A stretch of DNA of 36,920 nucleotides from Verrucomicrobiota bacterium (GTDB taxonomy: Bacteria; Verrucomicrobiota; Verrucomicrobiia; Chthoniobacterales; UBA10450): contig QHPC01000239.1 in NCBI GenBank assembly GCA_003218915.1, forward strand, positions 1 through 36,920, written 5' to 3'. This document shows, in pieces, positions 8,450-15,984 of this stretch. Position 1 is the first letter of the stretch. Every line of letters starts with the position of its first letter. Below the pieces are notes generated by a model. It did no database searches and was not told where the DNA came from. It worked only from the letters and a program-made list of their open reading frames with translations. The translations under genes and the position numbers were made by a program.

Positions 8450-9747
8450 GGTAAGGCGACTGTGATGAAAAACGTCACGGCGAGCGCAGATACCAGGACG
8501 ATCAGATATGCAAATCCGCCAAAAAAGAATTTGAAAATGCTGATGAACCAGCCCTGGCGATAAACGCGACGGATTGACAAGAAAATCTGGACTACGAACG
8601 CGATCCAAAGGAGCGCGATGATCCAGCCCGCTATCGGACCTGGGATCACGCGGTTGAGTCCGATTGTCGCGAGCACGATGAGCATGCCTCCGGTATAAGC
8701 GAATGTGTGGATGTGAAGCGCATAAACCAGGTGGTCGATGTAGAAAATGTGGCGACGGATGTAGAGGATTTTCAAAACAAAAGCAAAGAGCGGGATACAG
8801 CAAAGCATCATGTAAGGCAGATTGCTAAAGAGCGTCGCGATAAACAGCCCCATCTTTGTTCCATGCTCACCCATCTTTTCCTTTGCTCGCGTTTCGATCC
8901 ATTTTTCGAAAGGCGTTGATGCGTTCTTATCTGAAGCAGACTCGAGACTTGGCTTATTGTTCTCTCTCGGCTTTGGCGTCGTTTGCCCCGGCCGCTGAGG
9001 TTCCTCAGCCGGCGTTGGAGAAGCACCCTTCAATGCGTCCTGAATTCTGGCGCGTACTTCCGGCGACAAATCCTTCACCGCGTCTTCTATTTTGGTGCGC
9101 GCGTTCGGCACAGGATCGCCGTGCTGCAAACGTTCTTGGATTTCGCGGCGCGCCTCAGCCGGTAGGTCTTCGCGCTTCAATTCTTCTTCAAGCCGTGCGC
9201 GCTTGTTAGGCGGAACTTCGACGCCGCCGAGCGCAGCTTCGATTTTCGCCCGGACTTCCGGGGCGAGATTTTCTCGCTGCAATTCATCCCGAATCTCGGC
9301 GCGATTTTCCGGAGAAAGATTTATCGGATCGAAGTGGGCCGACTTGATCGCGTAGTTGACTGCAAAGAAAAAGAGAATGCTTGCGAGAAGATAAAGTCGC
9401 AGCGGATGCACATAGCGCACGCGATGCCCGGCGAGAAACTGGTTCGTCAATATCCACGGGCGAGCCAGGAGGAGAACGATGGTTGCGAAAAACTTCGAGT
9501 CCCAATTCAGGAATTCGTTGAGTAAATCGGCAATGACATGCCGGAAAGAGCGCCGATAATCGATTGCAGGCTGGCCGCATTTGGCACACCAATGTCCCTC
9601 CAATTGCGCTCCACAATTCTCACAATGCGTAATCACCGGGCGCTGCGTTTTTCGCCGGCCAAAAAGTCCCCTCCGAGTCGATGACGCCTGTTCGATTGCG
9701 GAGATCGCCGTATCGCCCAGGACAAATTTTTCCAGGTCATCGGGCAT
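8446..9747 (-). CDS. DUF3667 family zinc-ribbon membrane protein with helical repeats
   Basis: This 433-residue protein begins with a short tail, then a zinc ribbon (C42, C45, C54, C57 in CENCGAQLEGHWCAKCGQ) and the conserved region RYVHPLRLYLLAS leading into the first membrane helix (about 115-134), all hallmarks of DUF3667. Further hydrophobic helices lie near 301-330, 340-365, 371-392 and 403-432. Between the first and second helices, residues about 144-242 hold six imperfect repeats of about 17 residues of the form LSPEVRARIQDALKG, charged and helical, followed by a Pro/Gln-rich linker. This insert is unusual for the family as I know it. The gene heads an operon with two TolB-like propellers. 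Biochemical function is unknown. Confidence 0.8.
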   Translation of the reverse strand: MPDDLEKFVLGDTAISAIEQASSTRRGLFGRRKTQRPVITHCENCGAQLEGHWCAKCGQPAIDYRRSFRHVIADLLNEFLNWDSKFFATIVLLLARPWILTNQFLAGHRVRYVHPLRLYLLASILFFFAVNYAIKSAHFDPINLSPENRAEIRDELQRENLAPEVRAKIEAALGGVEVPPNKRARLEEELKREDLPAEARREIQERLQHGDPVPNARTKIEDAVKDLSPEVRARIQDALKGASPTPAEEPQRPGQTTPKPRENNKPSLESASDKNASTPFEKWIETRAKEKMGEHGTKMGLFIATLFSNLPYMMLCCIPLFAFVLKILYIRRHIFYIDHLVYALHIHTFAYTGGMLIVLATIGLNRVIPGPIAGWIIALLWIAFVVQIFLSIRRVYRQGWFISIFKFFFGGFAYLIVLVSALAVTFFITVALP

Positions 9748-9784
9748 ACCAGCGCCAGATTACAAAAACCTTTGTGCGGAGTCT

Positions 9785-9803
9785 ACGCCTTGATTCAAGG
9801 CGT
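9785..9803. promoter_or_regulatory. Perfect 19-bp dyad between divergent genes
   Basis: ACGCCTTGATTCAAGGCGT is a perfect inverted repeat (9-bp arms, one central base). It sits 38 bp upstream of the DUF3667 operon start and 87 bp upstream of the divergent permease start. Size and position suit an operator for a homodimeric repressor, or a hairpin in either 5' leader. No T-run follows, so a terminator is unlikely. Confidence 0.4.
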
Positions 9804-9889
9804 CAATGAGCAAGGGCCCACAAAATGTGCATTAGCAGCGGTGTGGTTTGTCTCATCGCAAAGTTTGCATTGACCAGGCAAAGCAATTG

Positions 9890-11445
9890 ATGACACGATT
9901 TCGCTCAGTGGCGCTTCAACTTTTCAAGACTAAAAGTCCGGACCATTTGCTGGCTGAAGCGGCCGCGCCCGATCGCCAGTTGAAGCGCGCGCTCGGTGCG
10001 TTCGACCTGACCTGCGTTGGCATCGGGGCCGTCATCGGTGCCGGAATTTTCGCGCTGGCGGGAACGGCCGCAGCCGGTGAACAACTGGAGGCGTCCTTAT
10101 GGAAAACGCCGGTGCTGAATTTCATCATATCGCATCTTACACACGCCGAGCTGGTATATGGACGGCCGGGCGCGGGTCCGGCGGTCATGGCTTCTTTCGT
10201 GGTGGCAGCGATCGCGTGCGGTTTCGCTGCACTTTGTTACGCCGAGCTCGCCTCGATGATTCCTGTGTCAGGCTCGGCCTACACGTACTCGTATGCAACG
10301 CTCGGCGAGATCATCGCGTGGGTCATCGGTTGGGACCTAATTCTTGAATACGCGGTCGGGAACATGGCCGTGGCAGTCGGCTGGTCCGGTTATTTCGTGC
10401 AATTGTGTGGGAGCCTGTTCCATCTGAAATTTCCGCTTTGGTTGGTGAGTGATTACCGAACCGCTAGCAGCCTGTTGTCCACAGGAGGCGAAGCGCTCAA
10501 TAACTATTCGTCCACCACTTTGCCGGTTATTTTAGGTCACGCTGTCGCCTTAAACCTGCCTGCAGTTCTGATTGTTGCGGCAGTGACCATCCTTTTAATC
10601 TACGGGATTCGAGAGAGCGCGCGCACCAATACCGCCATTGTCGTTACCAAGGTGGCGGTCGTTGTCTTCGTGATCGCGTTTGGCGCGTTCATGGTGCAGC
10701 CCACTAATTGGCACCCGTTTCTACCCAACGGCGTAGGCGGCATGATGAGCGGTGCTGCTATCGTTTTTTTCGCGTTCATCGGATTCGACGCCGTCTCGAC
10801 ACACTGCTTTACGTGCTGATGGCGGCCGTCATCACGGGAATGAGAACATATACGACGTATTTCGGTGATTCTGCCGCGGTCGCGACCGCATTCGCTGGCC
10901 GGCCTTGGGCGCAAGCACTCATCAGCGCCGGCGCGCTTGCTGGTCTTACGTCGGTAATATTGGTTTTCCAGCTCGGGCAGCCGCGCATTTTCATGGCCAT
11001 GGCGCGCGACGGTTTGCTGCCACAATATTTTGCGCGGGTTCACCCCCGATTCCGCACGCCGTACATCACGACGATTTGGACCGGCGTTGCCGTTGGCGGT
11101 GTCGCAATGCTCACTGACATCGGTTCCCTGGCCGATCTCACGAACATTGGAACGTTGTTCGCCTTCATTCTCGTTTGCCTGGGTGTGATTATTTTACGTC
11201 GCAAAGACGCCAGCCGTCGCCGGCCATTTCGAGTTCCGATGGTTCCGTTGTTCCCGCTCCTCGGCGTCTTTTTTTGCTTCGTGTTGATGCTAAGTCTGCC
11301 GCTGGAGACGTGGGGGCGCTTTGTTGTGTGGCTTGCCATCGGGTTGTGCATTTATTTTCTCTACAGCTTGCGCCACAGCAAACTCCGTCGCGGATTGGAC
11401 GCTGGCATAACCGAAGACGAACCGCCGCCGCTGATCAAGACGTAG
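9890..11445 (+). pseudogene. APC-family (cationic amino acid transporter-like) permease, broken by a frame-breaking deletion
   Basis: The first part (ATG 9890, MTRFRSVALQLFKTKSPDHL) shows the APC signature GIGAVIGAGIFALAG, then CYAELASMIPVSGSAYTYSY and several membrane helices up to FFAFIGFDAVST. It then hits a stop at 10817. The second part continues in another frame from LLYVLMAAVITGM through GQPRIFMAMARDGLLPQYFA to the end at 11445. In CAT-type permeases the two blocks are separated by a conserved stretch of about 24 residues (AAEE...NPQRDLP...), so about 70 bp appear to be missing at 10799-10804. A TTG at 9848 would add 14 residues. As read, no functional transporter is made; if the gap is an assembly error the gene is intact and takes up amino acids across the inner membrane. 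Confidence 0.85.
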
Positions 11446-11446
11446 C

Positions 11447-11489
11447 CGTGCTGTAGCGTGCGCTGTCCTCAGCGCACTTACAGAGCACG
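11447..11489. repeat. Structured repeat downstream of the permease
   Basis: The outer arms CGTGCT (11447-11452) and AGCACG (11484-11489) enclose the strong hairpin GTGCGCTG/CAGCGCAC, with CTGTA and TACAG at its foot. It resembles the TGTAGC-type family B elements but has only one inner hairpin. It fills most of the gap between the convergent permease and DUF5069 genes and may end transcription there. Confidence 0.5.
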
Positions 11490-11530
11490 ATGGCTGCGTA
11501 ACCTTCCTTCTGGCTGCTACGGATAGCGAC

Positions 11531-11986
11531 CTATGCAGCTTGCTGTGCGTGGGAAACTCTATCGTCCACTTCCAGCCACTCGAACGTTGTCGTTTTCGCC
11601 GGGTCGAGTCCGAGTTTCTTGACCTCTTCGCTGAAGAACTCCTGCTTTTCCGGATGATTGTAGAGGCTGCTTGCCTCGACCTCGTCAGCCCAGCGTTCGA
11701 TTTCCTCCGGCGTTTTCTCTTCGCCCGCCTCGTTGAGCCATTCGACTATTTCCTGATCGCTTGCGCCCTGTTCGATTTGCGCCTTGAAATCTTCGCCTTT
11801 CACACCTTTGAAACCGAAGAGCATGTTATCGAGCGGACAATCGAAGTGATATTCGCCAATATTTCCCGCCGCCAAGGCGCGGCATTTATCGATCGTGCGG
11901 CCAAGAATCGCATAATCGCCAACGCGAATGCGCGGACTGCGCGGCGCCTCTTTCGTTAGATCTTTCCCAGTAACTTTCCTTTTCAT
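11531..11986 (-). CDS. DUF5069 family protein
   Basis: I start the gene at ATG 11986 (MKRKVTGKDLTKEAPRSPR), because conservation begins at KDLTKEAPRSPR; an upstream extension to 12199 would overlap the divergent hydrolase and is rejected. The 151-residue product matches DUF5069, a small soluble family common in Verrucomicrobiota and Planctomycetota. Recognisable blocks are YAILGRTIDKCRA, GEYHFDCPLDNMLFGFKGV, then EIVEWLN and KKLGLDPAKTTTFEWLEVDD. No signal peptide or membrane segment is visible. Biochemical role is unknown. The gene stands alone, convergent with the permease and divergent from the GH26-like gene with only 74 bp between starts. Confidence 0.85.
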   Translation of the reverse strand: MKRKVTGKDLTKEAPRSPRIRVGDYAILGRTIDKCRALAAGNIGEYHFDCPLDNMLFGFKGVKGEDFKAQIEQGASDQEIVEWLNEAGEEKTPEEIERWADEVEASSLYNHPEKQEFFSEEVKKLGLDPAKTTTFEWLEVDDRVSHAQQAA

Positions 11987-12060
11987 CCTAGGTGTTTCGG
12001 ATAAAGCAGGGGATCCGGTTGCCAGTTTGGCAGGCCAAGCGCGCGCCTTACAGTTGTGCG

Positions 12061-13055
12061 GTGAAAGCAATTCACCTGCTGCTCGTGACTTGTGCCGCGA
12101 CGTTGAACGCACAAGACGTTCGTGTTGCGGCTCCGCCTGCGGGAAACCTTTATCACGGCCTTTATTGGGGCGGCGTTGGAACTGACGAGCACGACCCAAC
12201 TGAGCATGATGTTACTCCGAATGATGTCGCGCGGTATGAACAGGCCGTTGGCAAACAAACCGCGTGGATCTATTTCGCGAACAACTGGTTTGAGTCCCGG
12301 AAATTTCCGGCCGCGATGTGCAACTGGATCCGTGATCTTCAAAAAATTCCGTACATCCGACTGATGCTTCGGTCCGATGTTGATCAGAGACATGGGCGCG
12401 CGACGCCAAGGGGTTTGGCTCACCGATTTTGATCGAGTGGGGGACGGAGCCCAACGGAGAATGGTTCAGCTGGAACGGCAAGTGGAACGGCGGCGCCGGA
12501 GAAGGCCCAGCACGGTACGTCGCAGCATACAGGCATATTGTCGACCTGATGCGTGCCGAGGAGGCGGATAATTTGCAATGGGTTTGGCACGTCAACTGGC
12601 TCGATGAGCCGGAGAAAGATTGGAATCGTTTCGAGAATTATTTTCCAGGTGGAGACTATTGCGACTGGGTCGCTCTCAGTGCCTATGGACCGACCACGCC
12701 AACGACGCACGATGGGACGGAGAGTTTGGCGTTTAAAATGCGCGAGGCCTATCCGCGCCTCGTGAAAATCGCACCTGGCAAGCCGATCATTATTGCCGAG
12801 TTCGGTTGCGATCTGCACAACCGGCACGTTGACGCAGCAGAATGGGCGAAAGTGGCGCTCGAAGATCTGCTCGCAAATCGATGGCCCGGCGTAATCGGTT
12901 TCTGCTGGTGGAACGAAGGGTGGCAAAACGACGATAATAAAAAGCACGACACCGATATGATCATTCTGCACGATGCCGATCTCGCGCGGGTGTTTCGCGA
13001 TGAGCTTGCAAAACACGCAGACAAAATTCAGGAAACTGCTGTCATTTCTCAGTAA
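12061..13055 (+). pseudogene. GH26-like secreted glycoside hydrolase, broken by a frame-breaking deletion
   Basis: Starting at GTG 12061 gives a good signal peptide (VKAIHLLLVTCAATLNA, initiating as Met), better placed than the ATG at 11992, which lies five bases from the divergent DUF5069 start. The first frame runs to IPYIRLMLRSDVDQ and then ends out of frame. A second frame resumes with WARDAKGFGSPILIEWGTEP and runs to 13055. The second part carries the clan GH-A features: acid/base glutamate in GTEPNGEW and nucleophile glutamate in IIAEFG, plus the strand-8 GFCWWNEGW. This is a mannanase-like (GH26) TIM barrel; the substrate is not determinable. About 15-25 codons seem to be missing at 12387-12393. 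As read it is non-functional. Confidence 0.75.
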
Positions 13056-13063
13056 GACTTTGC

Positions 13064-13138
13064 TGTCATTCCGAGCGAAGCCGAGGAATCTCTGGTTATT
13101 CAATAATTAGAGATGTCTCGACTTCGCTCGACATGACA
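13064..13138. repeat. Dispersed inverted repeat (family A)
   Basis: The left arm begins TGTCATTCCGAGCGAAGCCG and the right arm ends TCGACTTCGCTCGACATGACA; about 29-bp arms enclose a short AT-rich loop (TTATTCAATAAT). It follows the GH26-like gene by 8 bp and precedes the OsmC-like gene. A second copy lies on the other side of that gene. Confidence 0.85.
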
Positions 13139-13166
13139 AAAGAGAGGACGCAGCACATAGTTTAAC

Positions 13167-13577
13167 ATGGTCAAAGTTTCCGTCACTTACACCGGGGAAT
13201 TGCATTGCGACGCTGAGCATGGTCCCTCGCAGTCAAAGATTTCCACTGACGCGCCGACCGATAATAAGGGCAAAGGTGAAGCGTTTTCGCCGACTGATCT
13301 CGTCGCTACGGCTCTGGCTACGTGCATGAGCACGACCATGGGAATCAAAGCGCTGGAACTCGGTGTCGACCTGCGCGGAATGACCGTATCAGTGCAAAAG
13401 GAAATGTCCAACGACGCGCCGCGCCGCATCGTTGCGCTTCCGTCGGAAGTTCACATTCCACTTCCACCCAATTCGCCGCACCGCGAAGTGCTGGAGCAGA
13501 CGGCCCTCAATTGCCCGGTGCACAAAAGTCTGCCCCAGGAAATCGATCGGCCGACGAAATTTTTCTGGGAAGGTTAG
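13167..13577 (+). CDS. OsmC/Ohr family protein
   Basis: This 136-residue protein belongs to the OsmC/Ohr superfamily of thiol-dependent hydroperoxide reductases. The two conserved redox cysteines are C53 (ALATCMST) and C116 (LNCPVHKSL), and the family blocks FSPTDLVATAL and KGKGEAFSP are present. The length is typical, so it is intact. It is expected to reduce organic hydroperoxides in the cytoplasm with a thiol partner; this branch (YhfA/OsmC-like) is less well characterised than Ohr. The gene is flanked on both sides by family A inverted repeats and appears to be transcribed alone. Confidence 0.85.
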   Translation: MVKVSVTYTGELHCDAEHGPSQSKISTDAPTDNKGKGEAFSPTDLVATALATCMSTTMGIKALELGVDLRGMTVSVQKEMSNDAPRRIVALPSEVHIPLPPNSPHREVLEQTALNCPVHKSLPQEIDRPTKFFWEG

Positions 13578-13581
13578 TGTC

Positions 13582-13656
13582 TGTCATGTCGAGCGAAGTC
13601 GAGACATCTCTAATTGTTAAATACTCAGAGATTCCTCGACTCCGCTCGGAATGACA
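13582..13656. repeat. Dispersed inverted repeat (family A)
   Basis: The left arm begins TGTCATGTCGAGCGAAGTCG and the right arm ends TCGACTCCGCTCGGAATGACA, with a loop containing TTGTTAAAT. It lies between the stop of the OsmC-like gene and the convergent epimerase, starting 4 bp after the former and ending 5 bp before the latter, so it fills the whole intergenic space. Confidence 0.85.
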
Positions 13657-13661
13657 GAAGG

Positions 13662-14501
13662 CTACGTTCCTGCCGGATACAGCCACTGCATGTAATCCCC
13701 TACACCGTCTTCCAGGGGAAACCGCGGCTCGTACCCAAGTGCGCTGCGTGCGTTCATAAGATCGGCCTGTGTGAAGTTTTGGTAATGCGCGTGCGGATTG
13801 TCGATGTAATCAGGCTGAAAATTTGTCCCCAGGCATTTGTTTAGGACGTCGACCAGCTCGTTGAACGACCGCGCCTGGCCCGAGCCGAGATTGTAAATTC
13901 CGCTTCCTCGCGCATCGAGCGCGCGAATGCTGCCTTCGACAATGTCCTTCACGTAAACAAAATCGCGTTTCTGCTCGCCGTGCTTGAAAATTCGCGGCCG
14001 CTGACCGGCCTTCATCTGTCGCGACAGGTGATACACCATACTGGCAGGCACACCCTTGTGTGCTTCGCGCGGTCCATAAACATTAAAATAACGTAGCCCA
14101 ACGATGACCCAATCGGCTGACTCTGCCGCAGCACGCCTGGCAATATTGTCCATGATTACCTTGGAGAAGGCGTAAACGTTTGCCGGCGCGGCGCCAGTTG
14201 ATTCCACACTGGCCTCTGTCGCCGGACCGTACGTTGCCGCCGAGGAAGCATAGACGATTCGCGTTTTGGTCGGCCGTGCAAAATTTAGGATTCGTCCGAA
14301 CTGCTCGCGCCAGTCGAGCCTCGCCAGATTCTGTGCAACGAAATCGCCACGGCAACCGGCGAGATTCTGAAAATTACCAGAGCGGAAATCGTCAATTACC
14401 GTAATACCCGCGTCCGGGAATCTCTCCTGCAACGCCAGGGTGAGATTCGAGCCGATGAAACCGGCGCCGCCAGTGATGATGAAATTGGAAGAAGAGTGCA
14501 A
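13662..14501 (-). CDS. NAD-dependent sugar-nucleotide epimerase, HldD-like, with internal in-frame loss
   Basis: This is an extended short-chain dehydrogenase of the ADP-L-glycero-D-manno-heptose 6-epimerase type, which makes a heptose precursor for lipopolysaccharide core. Visible are the cofactor loop GGAGFIG (11-17), the SSAATYG block (86-92), Y110xxxK114 as catalytic pair, and the substrate region RYFNVYGPRE. An in-frame stop lies two codons upstream, so the start is probably the TTG at 14501. At 279 residues it is about 35 short of the family. The gap falls between WREQFG (64-69) and ILNFARPTKTRIV (71-83), where the Rossmann strand with the HxA(S/A)-type motif should be. As read, it would lack part of the cofactor fold. 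HldD versus another UDP-sugar epimerase is not fully certain. Confidence 0.75.
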   Translation of the reverse strand: MHSSSNFIITGGAGFIGSNLTLALQERFPDAGITVIDDFRSGNFQNLAGCRGDFVAQNLARLDWREQFGRILNFARPTKTRIVYASSAATYGPATEASVESTGAAPANVYAFSKVIMDNIARRAAAESADWVIVGLRYFNVYGPREAHKGVPASMVYHLSRQMKAGQRPRIFKHGEQKRDFVYVKDIVEGSIRALDARGSGIYNLGSGQARSFNELVDVLNKCLGTNFQPDYIDNPHAHYQNFTQADLMNARSALGYEPRFPLEDGVGDYMQWLYPAGT

Positions 14502-14578
14502 TTTTTAGGAACTTGAATTGGCGAGAGATAGATAAATCTTGAGCTAGGAAGCGCAAGCAGCGAGTTAAAGTTTGCAAA

Positions 14579-15301
14579 ATGCGATTTGAAACGCGCTACA
14601 CCTACGATTTCATCAGACTATTCCTTTCCTCCGAATGCCGGCGCATCCTCGAGATCGGCTGCGGAGCAGGCGAACTGGCAGCGCGTTTGTCAAAGGACGG
14701 ATTCACAGTCGTGGCGATTGATTCAGACCCTGATTCCATCGCTGCTGCGCGGGAACTAGGCGTGGATGCACGAGTGGCGACATGGCCAGATTTTGCGGAT
14801 GATCTGTTCGATGCGGTCCTCTTCACTCGATCGCTGCATCACATTCATCCGCTCGATCGATCGGTTAGACACGCTGCGGATAGCCTGACCGACAGCGGAC
14901 GTATCATCGTCGAAGATTTCGCCTACGATTCCGCCGATGAAAAAACGTTACGATGGTTCAGGAGCGCCATCGGACTTATTCGGGCAGCCGGCCTACTCGT
15001 CGAGGGCGACGAGTTTGTGGGCAAGACGCTGTCAAAAGCGCAAACGTTGGAGGCGTGGCAACAAAACCACGATCATGATTTACACACAGGCGCTGAGATT
15101 GAGGCGGAACTTGAGAAACCATTCAGCCGTATCATCAGCGAGAATGCGGCGTACTATTTTCGGTACATGGCCAACGCAATGATTGCTACAGAGAGGCGCA
15201 ACGCGATCGTTCAAGCTGTTGCCGAGCAGGAGGAAACACTCGCAGCCGATGGATCAATTGTTGCACTCGGTCGCAGGTTTGTGGCCGCACGGGTAAGATA
15301 A
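14579..15301 (+). CDS. Class I SAM-dependent methyltransferase
   Basis: This 240-residue protein has SAM-binding motif I as ILEIGCGAGELA (residues about 23-34), an acidic residue after the second strand (VVAIDSDPDS), and the motif IV-like FDAVLFTRSLHHIHPLD, as in Methyltransf_11 proteins. The C-terminal half is helical and has no substrate signature I can read. No signal peptide is present, so it is cytoplasmic. It is divergent from the epimerase (77 bp between starts), and co-location hints at surface-sugar or lipid modification, but this is weak. The substrate is unknown. Confidence 0.8.
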   Translation: MRFETRYTYDFIRLFLSSECRRILEIGCGAGELAARLSKDGFTVVAIDSDPDSIAAARELGVDARVATWPDFADDLFDAVLFTRSLHHIHPLDRSVRHAADSLTDSGRIIVEDFAYDSADEKTLRWFRSAIGLIRAAGLLVEGDEFVGKTLSKAQTLEAWQQNHDHDLHTGAEIEAELEKPFSRIISENAAYYFRYMANAMIATERRNAIVQAVAEQEETLAADGSIVALGRRFVAARVR

Positions 15302-15344
15302 ATCTGAAATAAATCTTGCAGCGGCAACTGCAAGCCGCTACTTC

Positions 15345-15595
15345 TCGATCCAGTTCTTTGCGAGTTTGAAAAAGTGGGTCGGCGCAAGAAATCCCGTGAG
15401 AACCGGGAGCAGTTGCGCTGCTGTAACTGGATACAACTTCCCATTGGGCCAATCGTTGTAGTGGCAGGCGTGCCGCCTGCGACTCTTTGGTTGTGCAGCC
15501 GACACGGTTGCCGCCACAGAAGAACGGTGAAGGCGGGGAGAAGGTGATTCCGACGGAGATCGGAACATAGGCCAGGAGCCAGAATATTTGTCCGG
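15345..15595 (+). ncRNA. Probable cobalamin riboswitch
   Basis: Alignment by eye to the E. coli btuB leader shows shared conserved blocks in order. GAGTTTGAAAAAGTGGGT (15362 on) matches GAGTTAATAGGGAAT. CCGTGAGAACCGGGAGC followed by GTTGCGCTGCTGTAAC (15394-15427) matches GTGCGAATCTGGAGC...GCGCAGCGGTAA. GCGGGGAGAAGG (about 15532) matches the GGTGGGAAG block. GAGCCAGAATATTTGTCCGG (15576-15595) matches AAGCCCGAAGACCTGCCGG. It lies on the same strand as, and upstream of, a BtuB-like receptor, the classic target. The boundaries are approximate and the P1/P2 pairing is not confirmed. A palindromic element (15457-15518) sits in the variable middle part. The distance to the receptor start is about 390 bp. 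Confidence 0.6.
15457..15518. repeat. Cloverleaf-like element (family B) within the riboswitch region
   Basis: The outer arms TGTAGTGGC (15457-15465) and GCCGCCACA (15510-15518) pair with one mismatch and one wobble. Two inner hairpins are GCAGGC/GCCTGC (15464-15480) and GCAGCCG/CGGTTGC (15495-15511, one wobble). The three-way-junction layout equals that of the alaS and tsaD-leader copies. The right arm also coincides with the riboswitch GCCACnG block, so part of it may be shared riboswitch sequence. Confidence 0.6.
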
Positions 15596-15610
15596 TCCAC
15601 CTCATTCGGC

Positions 15611-15661
15611 TGTAGCCGCGATCTGTGATCGCGGCGGCCGGGATCAACGATCCGGGCTACA
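15611..15661. repeat. Cloverleaf-like palindromic element (family B)
   Basis: The outer arms TGTAGCC (15611-15617) and GGCTACA (15655-15661) are perfectly complementary. The inner hairpins are CCGCGATC/GATCGCGG (15616-15634) and GGATC/GATCC (15641-15653). It lies between the riboswitch and the receptor gene. Confidence 0.75.
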
Positions 15662-15984
15662 ACGCAGACCGAAAAAACTTCTTCGCAAAAAGAAGAATGA
15701 GAGCTGGGCAATCCGGCCTGTTGTAGCGGTGGTCTGCGACTGCTGAAACGATCTCGGCCTAACAAGTCCAACTCTCGGAGTTGAGTTGGAGGTAACTTGT
15801 TATGCAAAATTGTCCAGTTTGGTTCGTTCCGGGTAGCGCACGCGTTCCGTGTGCAGGCGCCAGTCCGGCTCGGACTTTCGGCGTCGCGCCGAAACAGTCT
15901 TGTCCCAACGCGAGAATCTCGCGCCGTGCCGTCGCACAAGAAAAGTTCGCGAGCGCGGGACGCGGCCGCCAGCACCCGAGACGG
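15662..15984 (+). other. Hairpin-rich leader of the TonB-dependent receptor
   Basis: No gene is supported here. A reading frame from 15802 joins the receptor, but it has no coding character and spans palindromes. The stretch contains TAACAAGT...ACTTGTTA (15762-15804) enclosing CCAACTC/GAGTTGG, then GCACGCG/CGTGTGC (about 15837-15853), GTCCG/CGGAC, TTTCGGCG/CGCCGAAA (about 15877-15896) and CGCGAGA/TCTCGCG (about 15919-15934). The series of hairpins is unlike ordinary leader sequence and fits degenerate repeat copies; it might also contain the riboswitch's expression platform. Confidence 0.45.

Noticed and set aside
8450-8803. Upstream extension of the first TolB-like gene
   Set aside because: It overlaps the DUF3667 coding region on the same strand in another frame; the ATG at 8449 has a signal peptide and an ATGA overlap.
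15802-15984. N-terminal extension of the TonB-dependent receptor
   Set aside because: It would place 61 residues before a perfect signal peptide and spans several hairpins, so it is leader sequence.
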